A stretch of 64,000 bases of DNA from an uncultured Psychrobacter sp. (GCF_947500265.1 NZ_CANMRN010000001.1:62001-126000), one strand, 5' to 3'. Shown: positions 1 through 10,777, counted from the stretch's first letter. The notes: generated from the sequence alone by a model not told the origin. Translations and numbers: made by a program.

Positions 1-228
1 ACAAATTCCAGCGCACGATCCAAACCATACCTCCAAAAAAATAAGTGTTCTATTAAGCTGAGAAGACAGCCCAATGATATTGAACAAGGCGCTATTATAC
101 CGATAAGGCCATCTATAGTAAACGGGCGATGACACAGGCAATAATTGGGCAGTTATTGTACCTATCTATGGATCTTCTCAGCCTAATAAAAATAACTACT
201 CTCAAGACCGTTTCAATTAAAGCAGATA

Positions 229-1332
229 CTAATAAGGCTTAGTATCTGCCTCTTCTCGTAGTGTGACGAGGTTTTCAACGCGGCGCTGCAATACCTCACC
301 ATCAGCTACTGCTTGCCATAGCGCGCAGCCTTTGCTGTTGTGAGTATGGCGACAGTCACGGAATTGGCAGTCACCAGCCAATGGTGCTAGCTCAACGAAG
401 CCTGAAATAATATCGTCAGGAGTAAGATGCCAAATGCCATACTCACGAATCCCTGGTGTATCAACGATACCGCCTTGAGTGAGGTCTTCTGGATTGAATG
501 GCAGCAGTCGACTGGTCGTCGTGGTGTGCTGACCGAGCTTAGAGTTTTGCGAAATGATATTGACGCTCTGTCCAGAGTCAGGCAGTAGGGCATTGATTAG
601 ACTGCTTTTGCCGACGCCAGATTGACCCGCAAAGATGACCAGCTTTTTATCTATATAGCGTTTTAGTTCATCAAGGCCTTCTTGCTCATCGCTCTCAGCG
701 ATATTTTCAGGGCAATCGACCGAAGTCAGAACGCTTTCATAACCAAGCGCGGCATATTGTGCCAATAATTCATTGGTGTCTACGCCATTTTCTTCTGCCA
801 ATAAATCGGCTTTGTTGAGTACCAACAGTGGTTTGACACCTGCATGATGGCATACCACGAGATAGCGATCGATCAGCGTTGGCGCGGCGGCAGGCAATGG
901 CGCAAAAACAATCGCCAAAATATCGACATTGGCGGCAACAGGTTTGAGCTTATGATAGCGGTCAGGACGAGAAACCAGCGATGTACGCGGTTTGACCGCT
1001 TCGATACGTCCAAAGCCAGTATTAGAGTCAGCATTCCATCGTACTTGATCACCAGCAGCTAGCATCGGTAGATTGGTACGCACATGACAGCGCCAGATAT
1101 CATTCAATTCAAGCGTTTGCCAAAATGGCTCAGGATCATCAGGCGCAATCTCTGGCTGCTCAGGTATGACAGCTGGCAGGCTAGTGACTTGTACTTCTAG
1201 TTGCTTACCGTAATGCGCCATGACCACGCCATCCATCAAACTATCATCAATACTATCTTGATTGGACAGTTGCTGCTTGTCGATGCGACGAATCTGTTGT
1301 TTAGTCAGTTTGCGTTGCCGGATTAATGCCAT
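229..1332 (-). CDS. rsgA: Ribosome small subunit-dependent GTPase A (RsgA/YjeQ)
   Basis: Circularly permuted GTPase motifs (NKAD, GQSGVGKSSLIN, DTPGIREYG) and C-terminal zinc motif (C..C.H....C). MALIRQRKLTKQQIRRI start preferred over the ORF start at 1389. Confidence 0.95.
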   Translation of the reverse strand: MALIRQRKLTKQQIRRIDKQQLSNQDSIDDSLMDGVVMAHYGKQLEVQVTSLPAVIPEQPEIAPDDPEPFWQTLELNDIWRCHVRTNLPMLAAGDQVRWNADSNTGFGRIEAVKPRTSLVSRPDRYHKLKPVAANVDILAIVFAPLPAAAPTLIDRYLVVCHHAGVKPLLVLNKADLLAEENGVDTNELLAQYAALGYESVLTSVDCPENIAESDEQEGLDELKRYIDKKLVIFAGQSGVGKSSLINALLPDSGQSVNIISQNSKLGQHTTTTSRLLPFNPEDLTQGGIVDTPGIREYGIWHLTPDDIISGFVELAPLAGDCQFRDCRHTHNSKGCALWQAVADGEVLQRRVENLVTLREEADTKPY

Positions 1333-1562
1333 GGGTTTTTGACCTATTATAAAAATATTGCTAAGTGTAGCGTGAAAATTTGCTAACATACAGCCTAAAG
1401 CGTCTGCGGCAGACAGTGGTTTTGTAATATTTTGACTGCTTGCTAGATTTTTTGAATCAATCGGTGCATGACAATGCTGCCCGAATATGAGTATTCAACC
1501 GCAATACGTTTTTTAAATTATGTTTAAAACTGTCCCAAAATTTAATGACCATAGGATATTGT

Positions 1563-2150
1563 ATGACTACCGGTGACCATCCCAATAAGATTAAAATCAA
1601 AAATCAAGGCAAAAAAGGGCTGGTGTGGATTGATTTAGAAATGACCGGACTTGATACCTTAAACGATGAGATTATCGAGATTGCTACTGTCGTTACTGAC
1701 GAAGATTTGAATGTACTTGCTGAAGGGCCTGTATTTGCTATCAAGGTTTCAGATCAAGTTTTAAATAAAATGGATGACTGGAATACCAAGCAGCACGGTC
1801 AATCAGGATTGGTCGATCGTGTGCGCCGTAGTACGGTGACATTGGCAGAAGCCGAAGCGGAGACCATCAAGTTCCTAAACAAGTGGGTCGATAGTGGTAA
1901 GTCGCCAATGTGTGGTAACTCTATTTGTCAAGATCGTCGATTTATGGCGCGCCAAATGCCAGAGCTTGAGCGTTTCTTCCATTATCGCAATCTTGACGTA
2001 TCATCAATTAAAGAGCTTTGTTTCCGCTGGCGTCCTGATATCTTAAAGAACTTCGAAAAAGGTGGCAGTCATTTAGCCCTAGACGATATTCGTGACTCTA
2101 TCCGTGAGCTAAAGCACTACCGTCAACATTTCTTTAAGCTAATACCTTAA
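1563..2150 (+). CDS. orn: Oligoribonuclease
   Basis: [16 protein letters not shown]-exonuclease motif and [19 protein letters not shown]-terminus. Confidence 0.96.
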   Translation: MTTGDHPNKIKIKNQGKKGLVWIDLEMTGLDTLNDEIIEIATVVTDEDLNVLAEGPVFAIKVSDQVLNKMDDWNTKQHGQSGLVDRVRRSTVTLAEAEAETIKFLNKWVDSGKSPMCGNSICQDRRFMARQMPELERFFHYRNLDVSSIKELCFRWRPDILKNFEKGGSHLALDDIRDSIRELKHYRQHFFKLIP

Positions 2151-2205
2151 AAAACTGGCAAGAGATAAGCTATTTAAAAGTGTAATGAAAGAATTGTAAT
2201 AAAAA

Positions 2206-2243
2206 ATAAAAAGGGTCTGTTGATATTTCAACAGACCCTTTTT
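2206..2243 (+). terminator. Rho-independent terminator after orn
   Basis: AAGGGTCTGTTGA-TATT-TCAACAGACCCTT hairpin with 13-bp arms followed by T-run. Confidence 0.85.
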
Positions 2244-2270
2244 ATGTTTAAGCTAGATTCAACGTTAGAA

Positions 2271-3155
2271 TCAAACAAGCATCGTAAACTCAAACAATCC
2301 AAACTCAGCATCATTACTGCTTAAATCGTTACTATTCAAACCGTCATTTGAATGCTCGTCATCTGTAACTGCACCAATCACAGCACTGACTTTCGGCTGG
2401 CGAGTGTCTTTATCTAATAATCGCCAGTCGCCAAGCACGTAGCGCTTTTTATTAGCAGTCGCCTGATGGATGTCTGGACGATGAGTATGTCCGTGCAATA
2501 ATGCATCGCTAGTAGCAATAGCTTGACGTACGGCTTTATCATTCACGTCCATAATATGAGCAGCTTTATGAGCATTATTCTGTTGGCTTTTTTTGCGCAT
2601 ATTATCTGCGATGGCTAAGCGTTTTTCTAATGACTTATTAAGCAAATACCACTGAGTTAAACGGTTGCGCATAATTTTGCGAAAGAACTGATATTTTTTA
2701 TCATCAGTACATAACGCATCACCGTGCTCTAAGCGGTAATGCTGCTGACCAACAGGCAAAGTATACGGCTCGCTGATAAGCTCACCGCCGAACAGATTAC
2801 AAAACGGCTGACCCAATAAAAAATCACGGTTACCATGCATGACCAGTATCTCACAGCCATTGATACGTAGCTGCTTGAGTTTAGCTATGAGCGGAGTTAG
2901 CCAATGTTTTTTCTGTTCATCTTCTGACTCCTTCTCTTTCGATAGGGACAAGTAGGTATCATCACCTAGCCACACCTCAAACCAATCACCCAATATAAAG
3001 AGGCGTTTGAGCGCAGGTAGCGCTAGACAGTCATCTAATAGCGCCAAAAAAGCCTGCACTAAGGCAGGCTCCTGAGGCGATAAATGCAAATCGCTAATCA
3101 ATACTTGCCGCACTTGATAAGGGCGGGTCGTGATTAAGTGATTAAAACTTTGCAT
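2271..3155 (-). CDS. lpxH: UDP-2,3-diacylglucosamine diphosphatase
   Basis: Calcineurin-like phosphoesterase motifs: ISDLHLS, GDWFEVWLGDD, MHGNRDFLLG, HGHTHRP. Confidence 0.93.
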   Translation of the reverse strand: MQSFNHLITTRPYQVRQVLISDLHLSPQEPALVQAFLALLDDCLALPALKRLFILGDWFEVWLGDDTYLSLSKEKESEDEQKKHWLTPLIAKLKQLRINGCEILVMHGNRDFLLGQPFCNLFGGELISEPYTLPVGQQHYRLEHGDALCTDDKKYQFFRKIMRNRLTQWYLLNKSLEKRLAIADNMRKKSQQNNAHKAAHIMDVNDKAVRQAIATSDALLHGHTHRPDIHQATANKKRYVLGDWRLLDKDTRQPKVSAVIGAVTDDEHSNDGLNSNDLSSNDAEFGLFEFTMLV

Positions 3156-3278
3156 TTATCTTGGTCCTCGTGACTTATCGTATGGCGAGCATGATTTAAT
3201 AAACTCTATTAAATCATGCTAGCTCATTCACAGCTATCGCTAAGTAACTATTACTGAATAGCTGCTATTAAATAACTA

Positions 3279-3794
3279 CTACTGAGTAATGATGGTTGCT
3301 GAGTTGATAACAACTGGCTCTTTTGGCACATCAGCATGCATACCGAAACGACCAGTTGGTACGCTGCGCATTTTTTCGATAACGTCCATACCGCTTGTTA
3401 CTTTACCAAATACGGTGTAACCCCAACCTTGCATGTTCTTGCCAGAGTGGTTTAGGAAGTCGTTGTCTTTTACGTTGATGAAGAACTGGCTAGTCGCTGA
3501 ATGCGGATCTTGGGTACGCGCCATTGCGATAGTACCTTTGTCATTTTTCAGGCCGTTGTCCGCTTCGTTTTCGATAGGCGCATTGGTTGGTTTTTCATTC
3601 ATCTCAGCGTCCATTCCGCCGCCTTGAATCATGAAACCATCAATGATGCGATGGAAAATTGTACCGTCATACTGACCAGATTTTACGTAGTTTAAAAAGT
3701 TTTCTACGGTTTTTGGTGCTTTTTCTTCGTTGAGTTCGATAACGATCGCACCCATATTGGTTTCAAGTTCTACTACTGGTGGCATGTCTACCAT
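3279..3794 (-). CDS. Cyclophilin-type peptidyl-prolyl cis-trans isomerase
   Basis: [47 protein letters not shown]. Confidence 0.94.
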   Translation of the reverse strand: MVDMPPVVELETNMGAIVIELNEEKAPKTVENFLNYVKSGQYDGTIFHRIIDGFMIQGGGMDAEMNEKPTNAPIENEADNGLKNDKGTIAMARTQDPHSATSQFFINVKDNDFLNHSGKNMQGWGYTVFGKVTSGMDVIEKMRSVPTGRFGMHADVPKEPVVINSATIITQ

Positions 3795-4106
3795 GGGATA
3801 TTCCTTTTTGATTGCAGCGCCTTAAATAGCACTATTGTGAGTGGTGGTTAAAAAGTTACGGGTAGTCTAACGGCTTTTTTATCCCGTGTCATGTATCAGG
3901 CTGTTAATGCGTTTGCGAAACCTGATAGAATAACGCAACTTTACCCATTTTTGACAAATTTTGATAATGCGGTCGCACTATCTAAGTTTTAATATTCTCG
4001 CTTTATTTTAATATTCTCGTTTTATTTTAACACTTTAGTTTAAACGTTTCGTGATGCGTGATGGCACGCACCATGAACTGACAATTTGCGTTAGGAGCAA
4101 TGCCCG

Positions 4107-5846
4107 ATGAGTGATCACTCAAGCAACAATGCACAAAAAGACGAAGCAAAAAACGATTTTATTCGTAATATCATTCGTGACGATGTCAATGCGCAAAGAT
4201 ATCAGCAAATTGTAACGCGCTTTCCGCCTGAGCCAAATGGCTACCTGCACTTGGGTCACGTAAAATCTATCTGCTTAAACTTTGGTGTGGCCAAAGAGTT
4301 CGGCGGTGTGTGCAACCTGCGTTTTGATGACACCAACCCAACCGCTGAAAAGCAAGATTACATCGACAATATTAAAAACGATGTGCAGTGGTTAGGTTTT
4401 GAGTGGGCAGGCGAGGCGCATCATGCCTCAGGTTATTTTGATCAATTGCATGCATGGGCAATTCAGTTGATTGAGCAAGGCGACGCTTATGTTGATTTGC
4501 AAACCCCTGAGCAAATCAAAGAAAACCGTGGTTCATTCAATGAAGCGGGAACGCCTTCACCATATCGTGATGCCAGTGTTGAAGAAAACCTAGCGCTTTT
4601 CAATGATATGAAAGACGGTAAATACGCTGAAGGAAAGGCTATTTTGCGTGCCAAGATTGATATGGCTAGCCCAAATATGAACCTGCGTGATCCTGTTATC
4701 TATCGCGTGATGCATCAAGCGCATCATCAGACTGGTGATAAATGGTGCATTTATCCAATGTATGACTTTGCTCATCCACTCTCTGATGCGTTAGAAGGGA
4801 TTACCCATTCATTATGTACGCTTGAGTTTGAAGATCATCGTCCATTCTATGATTGGGTCATCGAAAAAATCGGCTTTGACGTACCGCCGCATCAGTACGA
4901 GTTTAGCCGCTTAAACGTTGACCATACATTGACCAGTAAGCGTAAGCTAAAGCAACTGGTAGATGAAGGTATCGTAAGCGGTTGGGACGATCCACGTATG
5001 CCGACCGTCGCTGGCATGCGTCGCCGTGGTTATACGCCAGAGGGCTTGCGCGATTTTTGTGAGCGTGTGGGTGTGACCAAAGCGGATAGCGTGGTTGATT
5101 TCCGTTTGCTAGAGTTTAGCGTTCGTCAATCGTTGGAGACGACTACTGGTCGCGGTATGGCAGTACTAAAGCCGTTAAAAGTAACTATCACTAACTTTAG
5201 TGAAGCGGTCAGCAGTTGGGAGTCGCAAAAAGCTGATAGCGTTAATGCACGTTTTGACGATACGACTCAGACGCTTTGGTTGACTCAGCCGAACCATCCT
5301 AACGTCGATATGGGTGAGCGTGAGATTCCATTTACCGAGACGCTGTACATCGATCAAGGTGATTACGAGATTGAGCCGCCAGCAGGCTACAAGCGTCTTT
5401 CTCCAGAAAAGCCAGAGATTCGTCTGCGTAATACCTATGTGTTAGCCGTCACTGAGCATATCACTGATGAAAGTGGCAATGTCATTGAGCTAAAAGCGAC
5501 GATTGACCCTGCTACTTTGGGCAATAACCCTGAAGGGCGTAAGGTCAAAGGCGTGATTCATTGGGTATCAGCCAGTCAAGGTGTGCCAGCGACAGTACGC
5601 ATGTACGAGCAGCTATTCAGTGCTGAGGATCCAAGTGGCGTCGCTGATGTTCATCAAGCGCTAAACCCGAACTCGCTCACTGAGCTAAATGCAGTAGTTG
5701 AGCCATCTTTGGTCAATGCAGATGCTGGCACGCGTTTCCAGTTTGAGCGTGAAGGTTACTTCATCTCTGATAGCGAAGATCACAGCACGGATAAGCCAGT
5801 ATTTAACCAAATCGTTAGCTTACGTGATAGCTATAAGCCAGCTTAA
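4107..5846 (+). CDS. glnS: Glutaminyl-tRNA synthetase
   Basis: RFPPEPNGYLHLGHVKSICLNFG (HIGH motif), GMRRRGYTPEGLRDFC, class I GlnRS features along the full length. Confidence 0.96.
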   Translation: MSDHSSNNAQKDEAKNDFIRNIIRDDVNAQRYQQIVTRFPPEPNGYLHLGHVKSICLNFGVAKEFGGVCNLRFDDTNPTAEKQDYIDNIKNDVQWLGFEWAGEAHHASGYFDQLHAWAIQLIEQGDAYVDLQTPEQIKENRGSFNEAGTPSPYRDASVEENLALFNDMKDGKYAEGKAILRAKIDMASPNMNLRDPVIYRVMHQAHHQTGDKWCIYPMYDFAHPLSDALEGITHSLCTLEFEDHRPFYDWVIEKIGFDVPPHQYEFSRLNVDHTLTSKRKLKQLVDEGIVSGWDDPRMPTVAGMRRRGYTPEGLRDFCERVGVTKADSVVDFRLLEFSVRQSLETTTGRGMAVLKPLKVTITNFSEAVSSWESQKADSVNARFDDTTQTLWLTQPNHPNVDMGEREIPFTETLYIDQGDYEIEPPAGYKRLSPEKPEIRLRNTYVLAVTEHITDESGNVIELKATIDPATLGNNPEGRKVKGVIHWVSASQGVPATVRMYEQLFSAEDPSGVADVHQALNPNSLTELNAVVEPSLVNADAGTRFQFEREGYFISDSEDHSTDKPVFNQIVSLRDSYKPA

Positions 5847-5928
5847 TTTATGTTGGCTTAGTATTTGAAAGTATCCTTATCCAAATAGATATTTTGAAAT
5901 AATACTGAATAATAGTAGTTTGCAAGTT

Positions 5929-5964
5929 AGCCCATTTCTAGTACGCTAGGAATGGGCTTTTTTG
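5929..5964 (+). terminator. Rho-independent terminator after glnS
   Basis: AGCCCATTTCTA...TAGGAATGGGCT followed by TTTTTT. Confidence 0.75.
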
Positions 5965-6283
5965 TGTGTAGTTATTCTATGCATAATTATAGTGGCGAAT
6001 TTTGCTTATGGGATGCAGGTATGGTGATCTAGTTATTTAACAAAGCTACTGGTCCATAAAAACTCATTAGAAAATTTGTCCATCAGCTTAGAGGTAAATG
6101 GAATAACCGCATTACAATCCGTCACAAGACATTCATAACCAGTTTGTTAAGATAAAGTCAGTTTTTACGGATGTGCTTTATGTTATATTTGATAGCTGAG
6201 CACGTCGATGATAATAATAGAACGCGAGGCCGACGTGTCGATATAAGCGTTCATTCACATAGCTAATAGCTAAGGAATCAAGC

Positions 6284-6922
6284 ATGGCACATTTACGTTT
6301 AGGTGATACCGCACCAAATTTTGACGCTACAACCACAGAAGGTGACATCAATTTTCACGAGTGGGCAGGTGATCATTGGGTCGTTTTTTTCTCGCATCCA
6401 GCAGATTTTACGCCAGTATGCACCACTGAGCTTGGTCGCGCCGCTGCACTAAATGGCGAGTTCCAAAAGCGCAATGTAAAGCCGATTTGTATTTCTGTTG
6501 ATAGCTTAGAAGATCACAAAGCGTGGGCGAGCGATATCGGTGAGACTCAAGGCACAGATATGAACTTCCCAATCATCGCTGATCCTAATAAAGAAGTCGC
6601 TGAGCTATATGACATGATGCATCCCAATGCCGATAGCACTCATACAGTACGTAGCGTCTTTATCATTGATCCAAGCAAAAAAATCCGTCTAACGCTGACA
6701 TATCCTGCCAGCTGTGGCCGTAACTTTGATGAAATTATCCGCGTAATTGACGCACTACAGTTGTCGGATGAGTACAACATTGCAACACCTGTAGATTGGA
6801 AAGATGGCGACGATGTGATCATTCCACCAAGTGTGAAAAACGAAGATATCGCTGCAAAATATCCAAAAGGTCACAAAGAGATTAAGCCGTATCTACGTAC
6901 CACACCTGCACCAAACAAATAA
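6284..6922 (+). CDS. Peroxiredoxin (1-Cys/Prx6-like)
   Basis: HPADFTPVCTTELG peroxidatic motif; PRDX6-like C-terminal region. Confidence 0.92.
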   Translation: MAHLRLGDTAPNFDATTTEGDINFHEWAGDHWVVFFSHPADFTPVCTTELGRAAALNGEFQKRNVKPICISVDSLEDHKAWASDIGETQGTDMNFPIIADPNKEVAELYDMMHPNADSTHTVRSVFIIDPSKKIRLTLTYPASCGRNFDEIIRVIDALQLSDEYNIATPVDWKDGDDVIIPPSVKNEDIAAKYPKGHKEIKPYLRTTPAPNK

Positions 6923-6950
6923 TTAGACTAATGTATAAATGTGATTAAAT

Positions 6951-6984
6951 AAAGCCCCATGACTCAAGGTTATGGGGCTTTATT
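6951..6984 (+). terminator. Rho-independent terminator
   Basis: AAAGCCCCAT...ATGGGGCTTTATTT. Confidence 0.7.
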
Positions 6985-7142
6985 TATTTCTACTTTATGA
7001 TTAATAAGACTTTGCCATGATGGCCAGATTAAGCTATAACTGTGGTATAGCGTATCAATAGTTTGTGCTTATCAGCACAACAACCATAATAAAGCGTATC
7101 AGCGTAAAATCGCTGTCCAATCATTCTTACAAGGAGTTTGCT

Positions 7143-7805
7143 ATGAAAAAATTATATATTACCCGTACAGCGCCCAATCCACGTAAAGCGCTTATCTTAT
7201 TAGCTTCAAAAGGTATCGATGTTGATGATATGGATGATGTCGATGTGATCGATATTGATTTTGCGGCAAATGAGCAAATGTCAGAATCCTTTACGCAAAT
7301 GAATCCAATGCAGACCGTACCTGTTTTGACCTTAGATGATGGTACTGTATTGAATGATTCTCAGGCAGTTTGTGAGTATCTGGATCGTGTTTATGGTGAG
7401 CGTTCGGTCATGGGTAATGATGTGGTACAGCGTGCGCAGGTTTGTTCTATGCGCCGTGTTGCAGAGTTTGAAGTGATGTATAACTTGATGCTCGCGTTTC
7501 AACACAGTCATCCATCTAAAGCACAACGTGTTGAGCAAGTGCCCGAGTTCGTCGCACCATCAATTGCTCGTGCTGTTAAAGCTATGGCGTATTTTGAGAC
7601 GATATTAGAAGGTCGTGAATACCTAGTAGGTGAGCAATTAAGTTTTGCGGATATCGTGCTATATCTCAGCTTGGATTTTGGTAAAGTATTGAAGATTAAT
7701 CCTAATGAGCAAGGCGAAAACCTGGCTCGCTTTTATCAAAAGATGAATGAACGTTTCAGTATTAAAAATATGGCTAAAGCCAAACCTACAAGTGTGAATG
7801 ACTAA
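7143..7805 (+). CDS. Glutathione S-transferase / SspA-like protein
   Basis: GST N-domain (PNPRKALILLASKGIDVDD, QTVPVLTLDDGTVLNDSQAVCEYLD) and C-domain; RBS AAGGAG just before ATG 7143. Confidence 0.85.
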   Translation: MKKLYITRTAPNPRKALILLASKGIDVDDMDDVDVIDIDFAANEQMSESFTQMNPMQTVPVLTLDDGTVLNDSQAVCEYLDRVYGERSVMGNDVVQRAQVCSMRRVAEFEVMYNLMLAFQHSHPSKAQRVEQVPEFVAPSIARAVKAMAYFETILEGREYLVGEQLSFADIVLYLSLDFGKVLKINPNEQGENLARFYQKMNERFSIKNMAKAKPTSVND

Positions 7806-7879
7806 AAGGTACTAGAAAAATAGTTTAAATCATAAAATTTATCTATTAACCTACTTGGTAAATTGATCGCTATAAAGCA

Positions 7880-7912
7880 AAACAGCTAACCTCAATCGTT
7901 AGCTGTTTTTTT
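7880..7912 (+). terminator. Rho-independent terminator
   Basis: AAACAGCTAAC...GTTAGCTGTTTTTTT. Confidence 0.75.
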
Positions 7913-8119
7913 ATGAAATATAATAAAATTCAACATTTCGTTACATAGGTTAATAGTGCCAAGGTTATAGTGGTTAATCTAGCTTAGTTATATCAATTAT
8001 GTTTTTAAAACGTTTATTTAAGAAGAATACTTTTAAATTATGACTTCTTTTGAATAGGTTTTTTAAAATATAGATGGTACGCGAGATAAGTTGTACAAGC
8101 TTACTAAGAGGTATGTAAT

Positions 8120-9070
8120 ATGGTAGGTAGCCGAAATAAGCCAACGTTAAAATTACTGCTATTACCCAGTATGATGGCAGTTAGTCTGATGCTAAGTGCG
8201 TGTCAAAAAGAAGCGGCGTCTAGCGAAAGTGATACATCGCAGGGTCCTGAAGCTGGCGAGATGACAGACTCAGCCGTAAGTGAAGATCTGGTATCTAGTA
8301 TGAGCCCTACATCAGACGAATCTGAACCTGTTGAATTAACTGCTCAAGAAAAGCTGACGACCACCTTATCTCATCATCGTTGGACGTTGGTAAACGCAGT
8401 CGACGCTAATGAACAACCTATGGCTGAATTTGCGAATATCAACAGTCAGGTAACGCTTGCATTCAACCAATATCAGGGGCAAGACACGCTAAGCTATAGT
8501 GTAGGCTGTAATACGATTAGTGCTGGCTATCAGTTAAAAGGGCATACCTTAACTACTGAAGAGGGTATGAGTACAAAGATGTCTTGTGGCGAGCTAGATG
8601 TGGCTGAAAACACCTTGAATACGTTGATGCAGGGCAGTAGTGAGTTCAAAATTGATCAAGGCGATAGCCCAGTATTGACCCAGTTTACCGACGATGATGT
8701 AACTCTGGTTTGGAATGGTAGGCTTACTGCACAAGCGAAATATAACAGTAAGGGTGAAACAGTATTTTGGGCAGTAAACTCCGAAACAGTACCTTGCGAA
8801 GCAGGTAACTCTGAGCAGTGTCTACGAGTTAAGCCTATTACTTATAATGATCAAGGTATTAAAACTCACGAAGGACAGTGGCGAGTATTCGTTGGTGAGA
8901 TCGATGGCTATCAGCATGACAGCAAACACGAAGAAGTATTACGCTTACAACGCTATCCACTACATATCGATGAGTTATCAGAGAACAGCGAGCCAACTAA
9001 AGACGATACTGCTGATGAAAAGTATGCTTATATACTAGATGCTGTCATTGAAAGTGCAGTTGTAGAGTAG
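8120..9070 (+). CDS. Lipoprotein with META (HslJ-like) domain and DUF4377-like C-terminal domain
   Basis: Lipobox LMLSACQ; HRWTLVNAVD...GCNTISAGYQ...MSTKMSCGE META pattern; C-terminal QCLRVKPITYNDQG...FVGEIDGYQH resembles DUF4377. Confidence 0.75.
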   Translation: MVGSRNKPTLKLLLLPSMMAVSLMLSACQKEAASSESDTSQGPEAGEMTDSAVSEDLVSSMSPTSDESEPVELTAQEKLTTTLSHHRWTLVNAVDANEQPMAEFANINSQVTLAFNQYQGQDTLSYSVGCNTISAGYQLKGHTLTTEEGMSTKMSCGELDVAENTLNTLMQGSSEFKIDQGDSPVLTQFTDDDVTLVWNGRLTAQAKYNSKGETVFWAVNSETVPCEAGNSEQCLRVKPITYNDQGIKTHEGQWRVFVGEIDGYQHDSKHEEVLRLQRYPLHIDELSENSEPTKDDTADEKYAYILDAVIESAVVE

Positions 9071-9200
9071 CCTATTATAGTTTGAGCATTTGAAATGTTC
9101 ATAGTCATAAAAAACACGCGTCTAATAGCACGTGTCTTTTTATAGGATGTCTACCTTGCTGTTTATCTATTTTGACGCGTTTCTGTTTCAACGCTGATCT

Positions 9201-9785
9201 TTAACGCAAGTTACCCAAATCTTCTTCAGTCAAACGCCAACGGCCTTTCTTTTTTGAAGCACCGCGACCACGCATAGCGCTATTCAATATTAACTTATTC
9301 ATTGAATGGCTTGAGTGAGCATGACAGATGGCACAGGCAAGACCGTCAGCAGCATCTTGTTGTGGTACGACTTCTAACGCTAATATCCGGCAGACCATCT
9401 CTTGTACTTGTTCTTTGGCCGCTGCTCCATAGCCACAGACTGCTTGTTTGATTTGCCGAGCCGTATATTCTGATACTTCTAAATCTAGTGCAACCATCGC
9501 CGCAATCGCTGCACCTCGTGCTTGCCCAAGCTTAAGTGCGGAATCAGGGTTTTCTGCCATAAATACTTGCTCAATCGCTGTATAGATAGGCTCGTCTGCG
9601 TATTTTAAATGATGCTGTGTGATGCGGGTTAGTCCATTAAAGATGCGTTTGAGGCGTTCAGGCATCTCTTTGGTATCTGTGCGAATCGTCCCTGCATCGA
9701 TATATGTCAGCTTGTCACCTGTCTGCTGTACTATCCCATAACCGGTCATGCGTGACCCTGGATCAATTCCTATAATAATTGCCAT
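9201..9785 (-). CDS. ruvC: Crossover junction endodeoxyribonuclease RuvC
   Basis: [54 protein letters not shown]. Confidence 0.96.
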   Translation of the reverse strand: MAIIIGIDPGSRMTGYGIVQQTGDKLTYIDAGTIRTDTKEMPERLKRIFNGLTRITQHHLKYADEPIYTAIEQVFMAENPDSALKLGQARGAAIAAMVALDLEVSEYTARQIKQAVCGYGAAAKEQVQEMVCRILALEVVPQQDAADGLACAICHAHSSHSMNKLILNSAMRGRGASKKKGRWRLTEEDLGNLR

Positions 9786-10038
9786 AATATTCCGTCTTGC
9801 TTACCTGTCGTTTTATATTCAATACAATATAGATTGGATACGGACTCGCTTAGCCTACTATTCGTAGTACTATCTTCCACCTTCCTTGTGTCCAAATTAT
9901 GTTGTACCGACTATATGGCTTAAAAATTAGCCTTAAGTTTGATAGTATAGCAACCAATCCCCATATACATCATATGTTAGCCATTTTAATTTTTATGGCG
10001 CTCAATTTATTGGTTTTTATTTTATAGGACGACACTTT

Positions 10039-10671
10039 ATGGGTCAGATAGTTGGTATAGCCATCGTTTGGTTTATTATCGAGATGCTACTGTGGTATTT
10101 GCTTGCTCAGTTTATGAGCGGCTGGTGGGTGTTTATGTGGTTTATTATCGCCGCGGTTATCGGTATCTCCTTGATGCGCAAAGGTATGGCTGCTCTTAAT
10201 CCAATGGCACAGCAAATGAAAGCTGGTGGCATGATGAACCCTGCGATGCGTCCACCAGAGACCACGATGATCAAGAGTATCGCGATGGCAGCTGCTGGTA
10301 TTTTACTGCTTATTCCTGGGGTGCTTAGTGATTTGATGGCGTTGTTGGTGGTATTGCCACCTGTGCAGAAAAAGCTAAAAGACTTGGCCAATAATTACGT
10401 CATGAACAATCAGCAAAAAATGATGGAAATGATGGCCAAGCAGATGGGTGGTCAAATGGGCGGCGGTCAAAATCCGTTTGGCGGTGCTGGTGGTATGGGC
10501 GGTCAAAACCCGTTCGGTGGTGCAGGTGGCATGAATGGTCAGAATCCATTTGGTCAACAGCAGCAAAACCCATTTGGTGATGTGTTTAAACAGCATACTA
10601 CGGTTGATGGTACTGCCAAAAACATCCCTAAAGATGTAAAAAAGATTACTAAATCTGCTAATGACGAATAA
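10039..10671 (+). CDS. fxsA: FxsA family membrane protein with Gly/Asn/Phe-rich repeat tail
   Basis: N-terminal membrane domain with ...LLLIPGVLSDLMALLVVLPPVQ typical of FxsA; GGQNPFGGAGGM repeats at C-terminus. Confidence 0.85.
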   Translation: MGQIVGIAIVWFIIEMLLWYLLAQFMSGWWVFMWFIIAAVIGISLMRKGMAALNPMAQQMKAGGMMNPAMRPPETTMIKSIAMAAAGILLLIPGVLSDLMALLVVLPPVQKKLKDLANNYVMNNQQKMMEMMAKQMGGQMGGGQNPFGGAGGMGGQNPFGGAGGMNGQNPFGQQQQNPFGDVFKQHTTVDGTAKNIPKDVKKITKSANDE

Positions 10672-10693
10672 CTATTTAGTTAAATCGTAAGCG

Positions 10694-10733
10694 TAAAAAA
10701 AGCCCCTCTCATCAATGACGAAAGGGGCTTTTT
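10694..10733. terminator. Bidirectional-looking terminator between fxsA and 6S RNA
   Basis: AAAAAAAGCCCCTCTCATCAATGACGAAAGGGGCTTTTT; T-runs on both strands. Confidence 0.75.
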
Positions 10734-10777
10734 AGTGGTAGTAAATAAATTATAAGAAATATACTTACTAACCGAAT

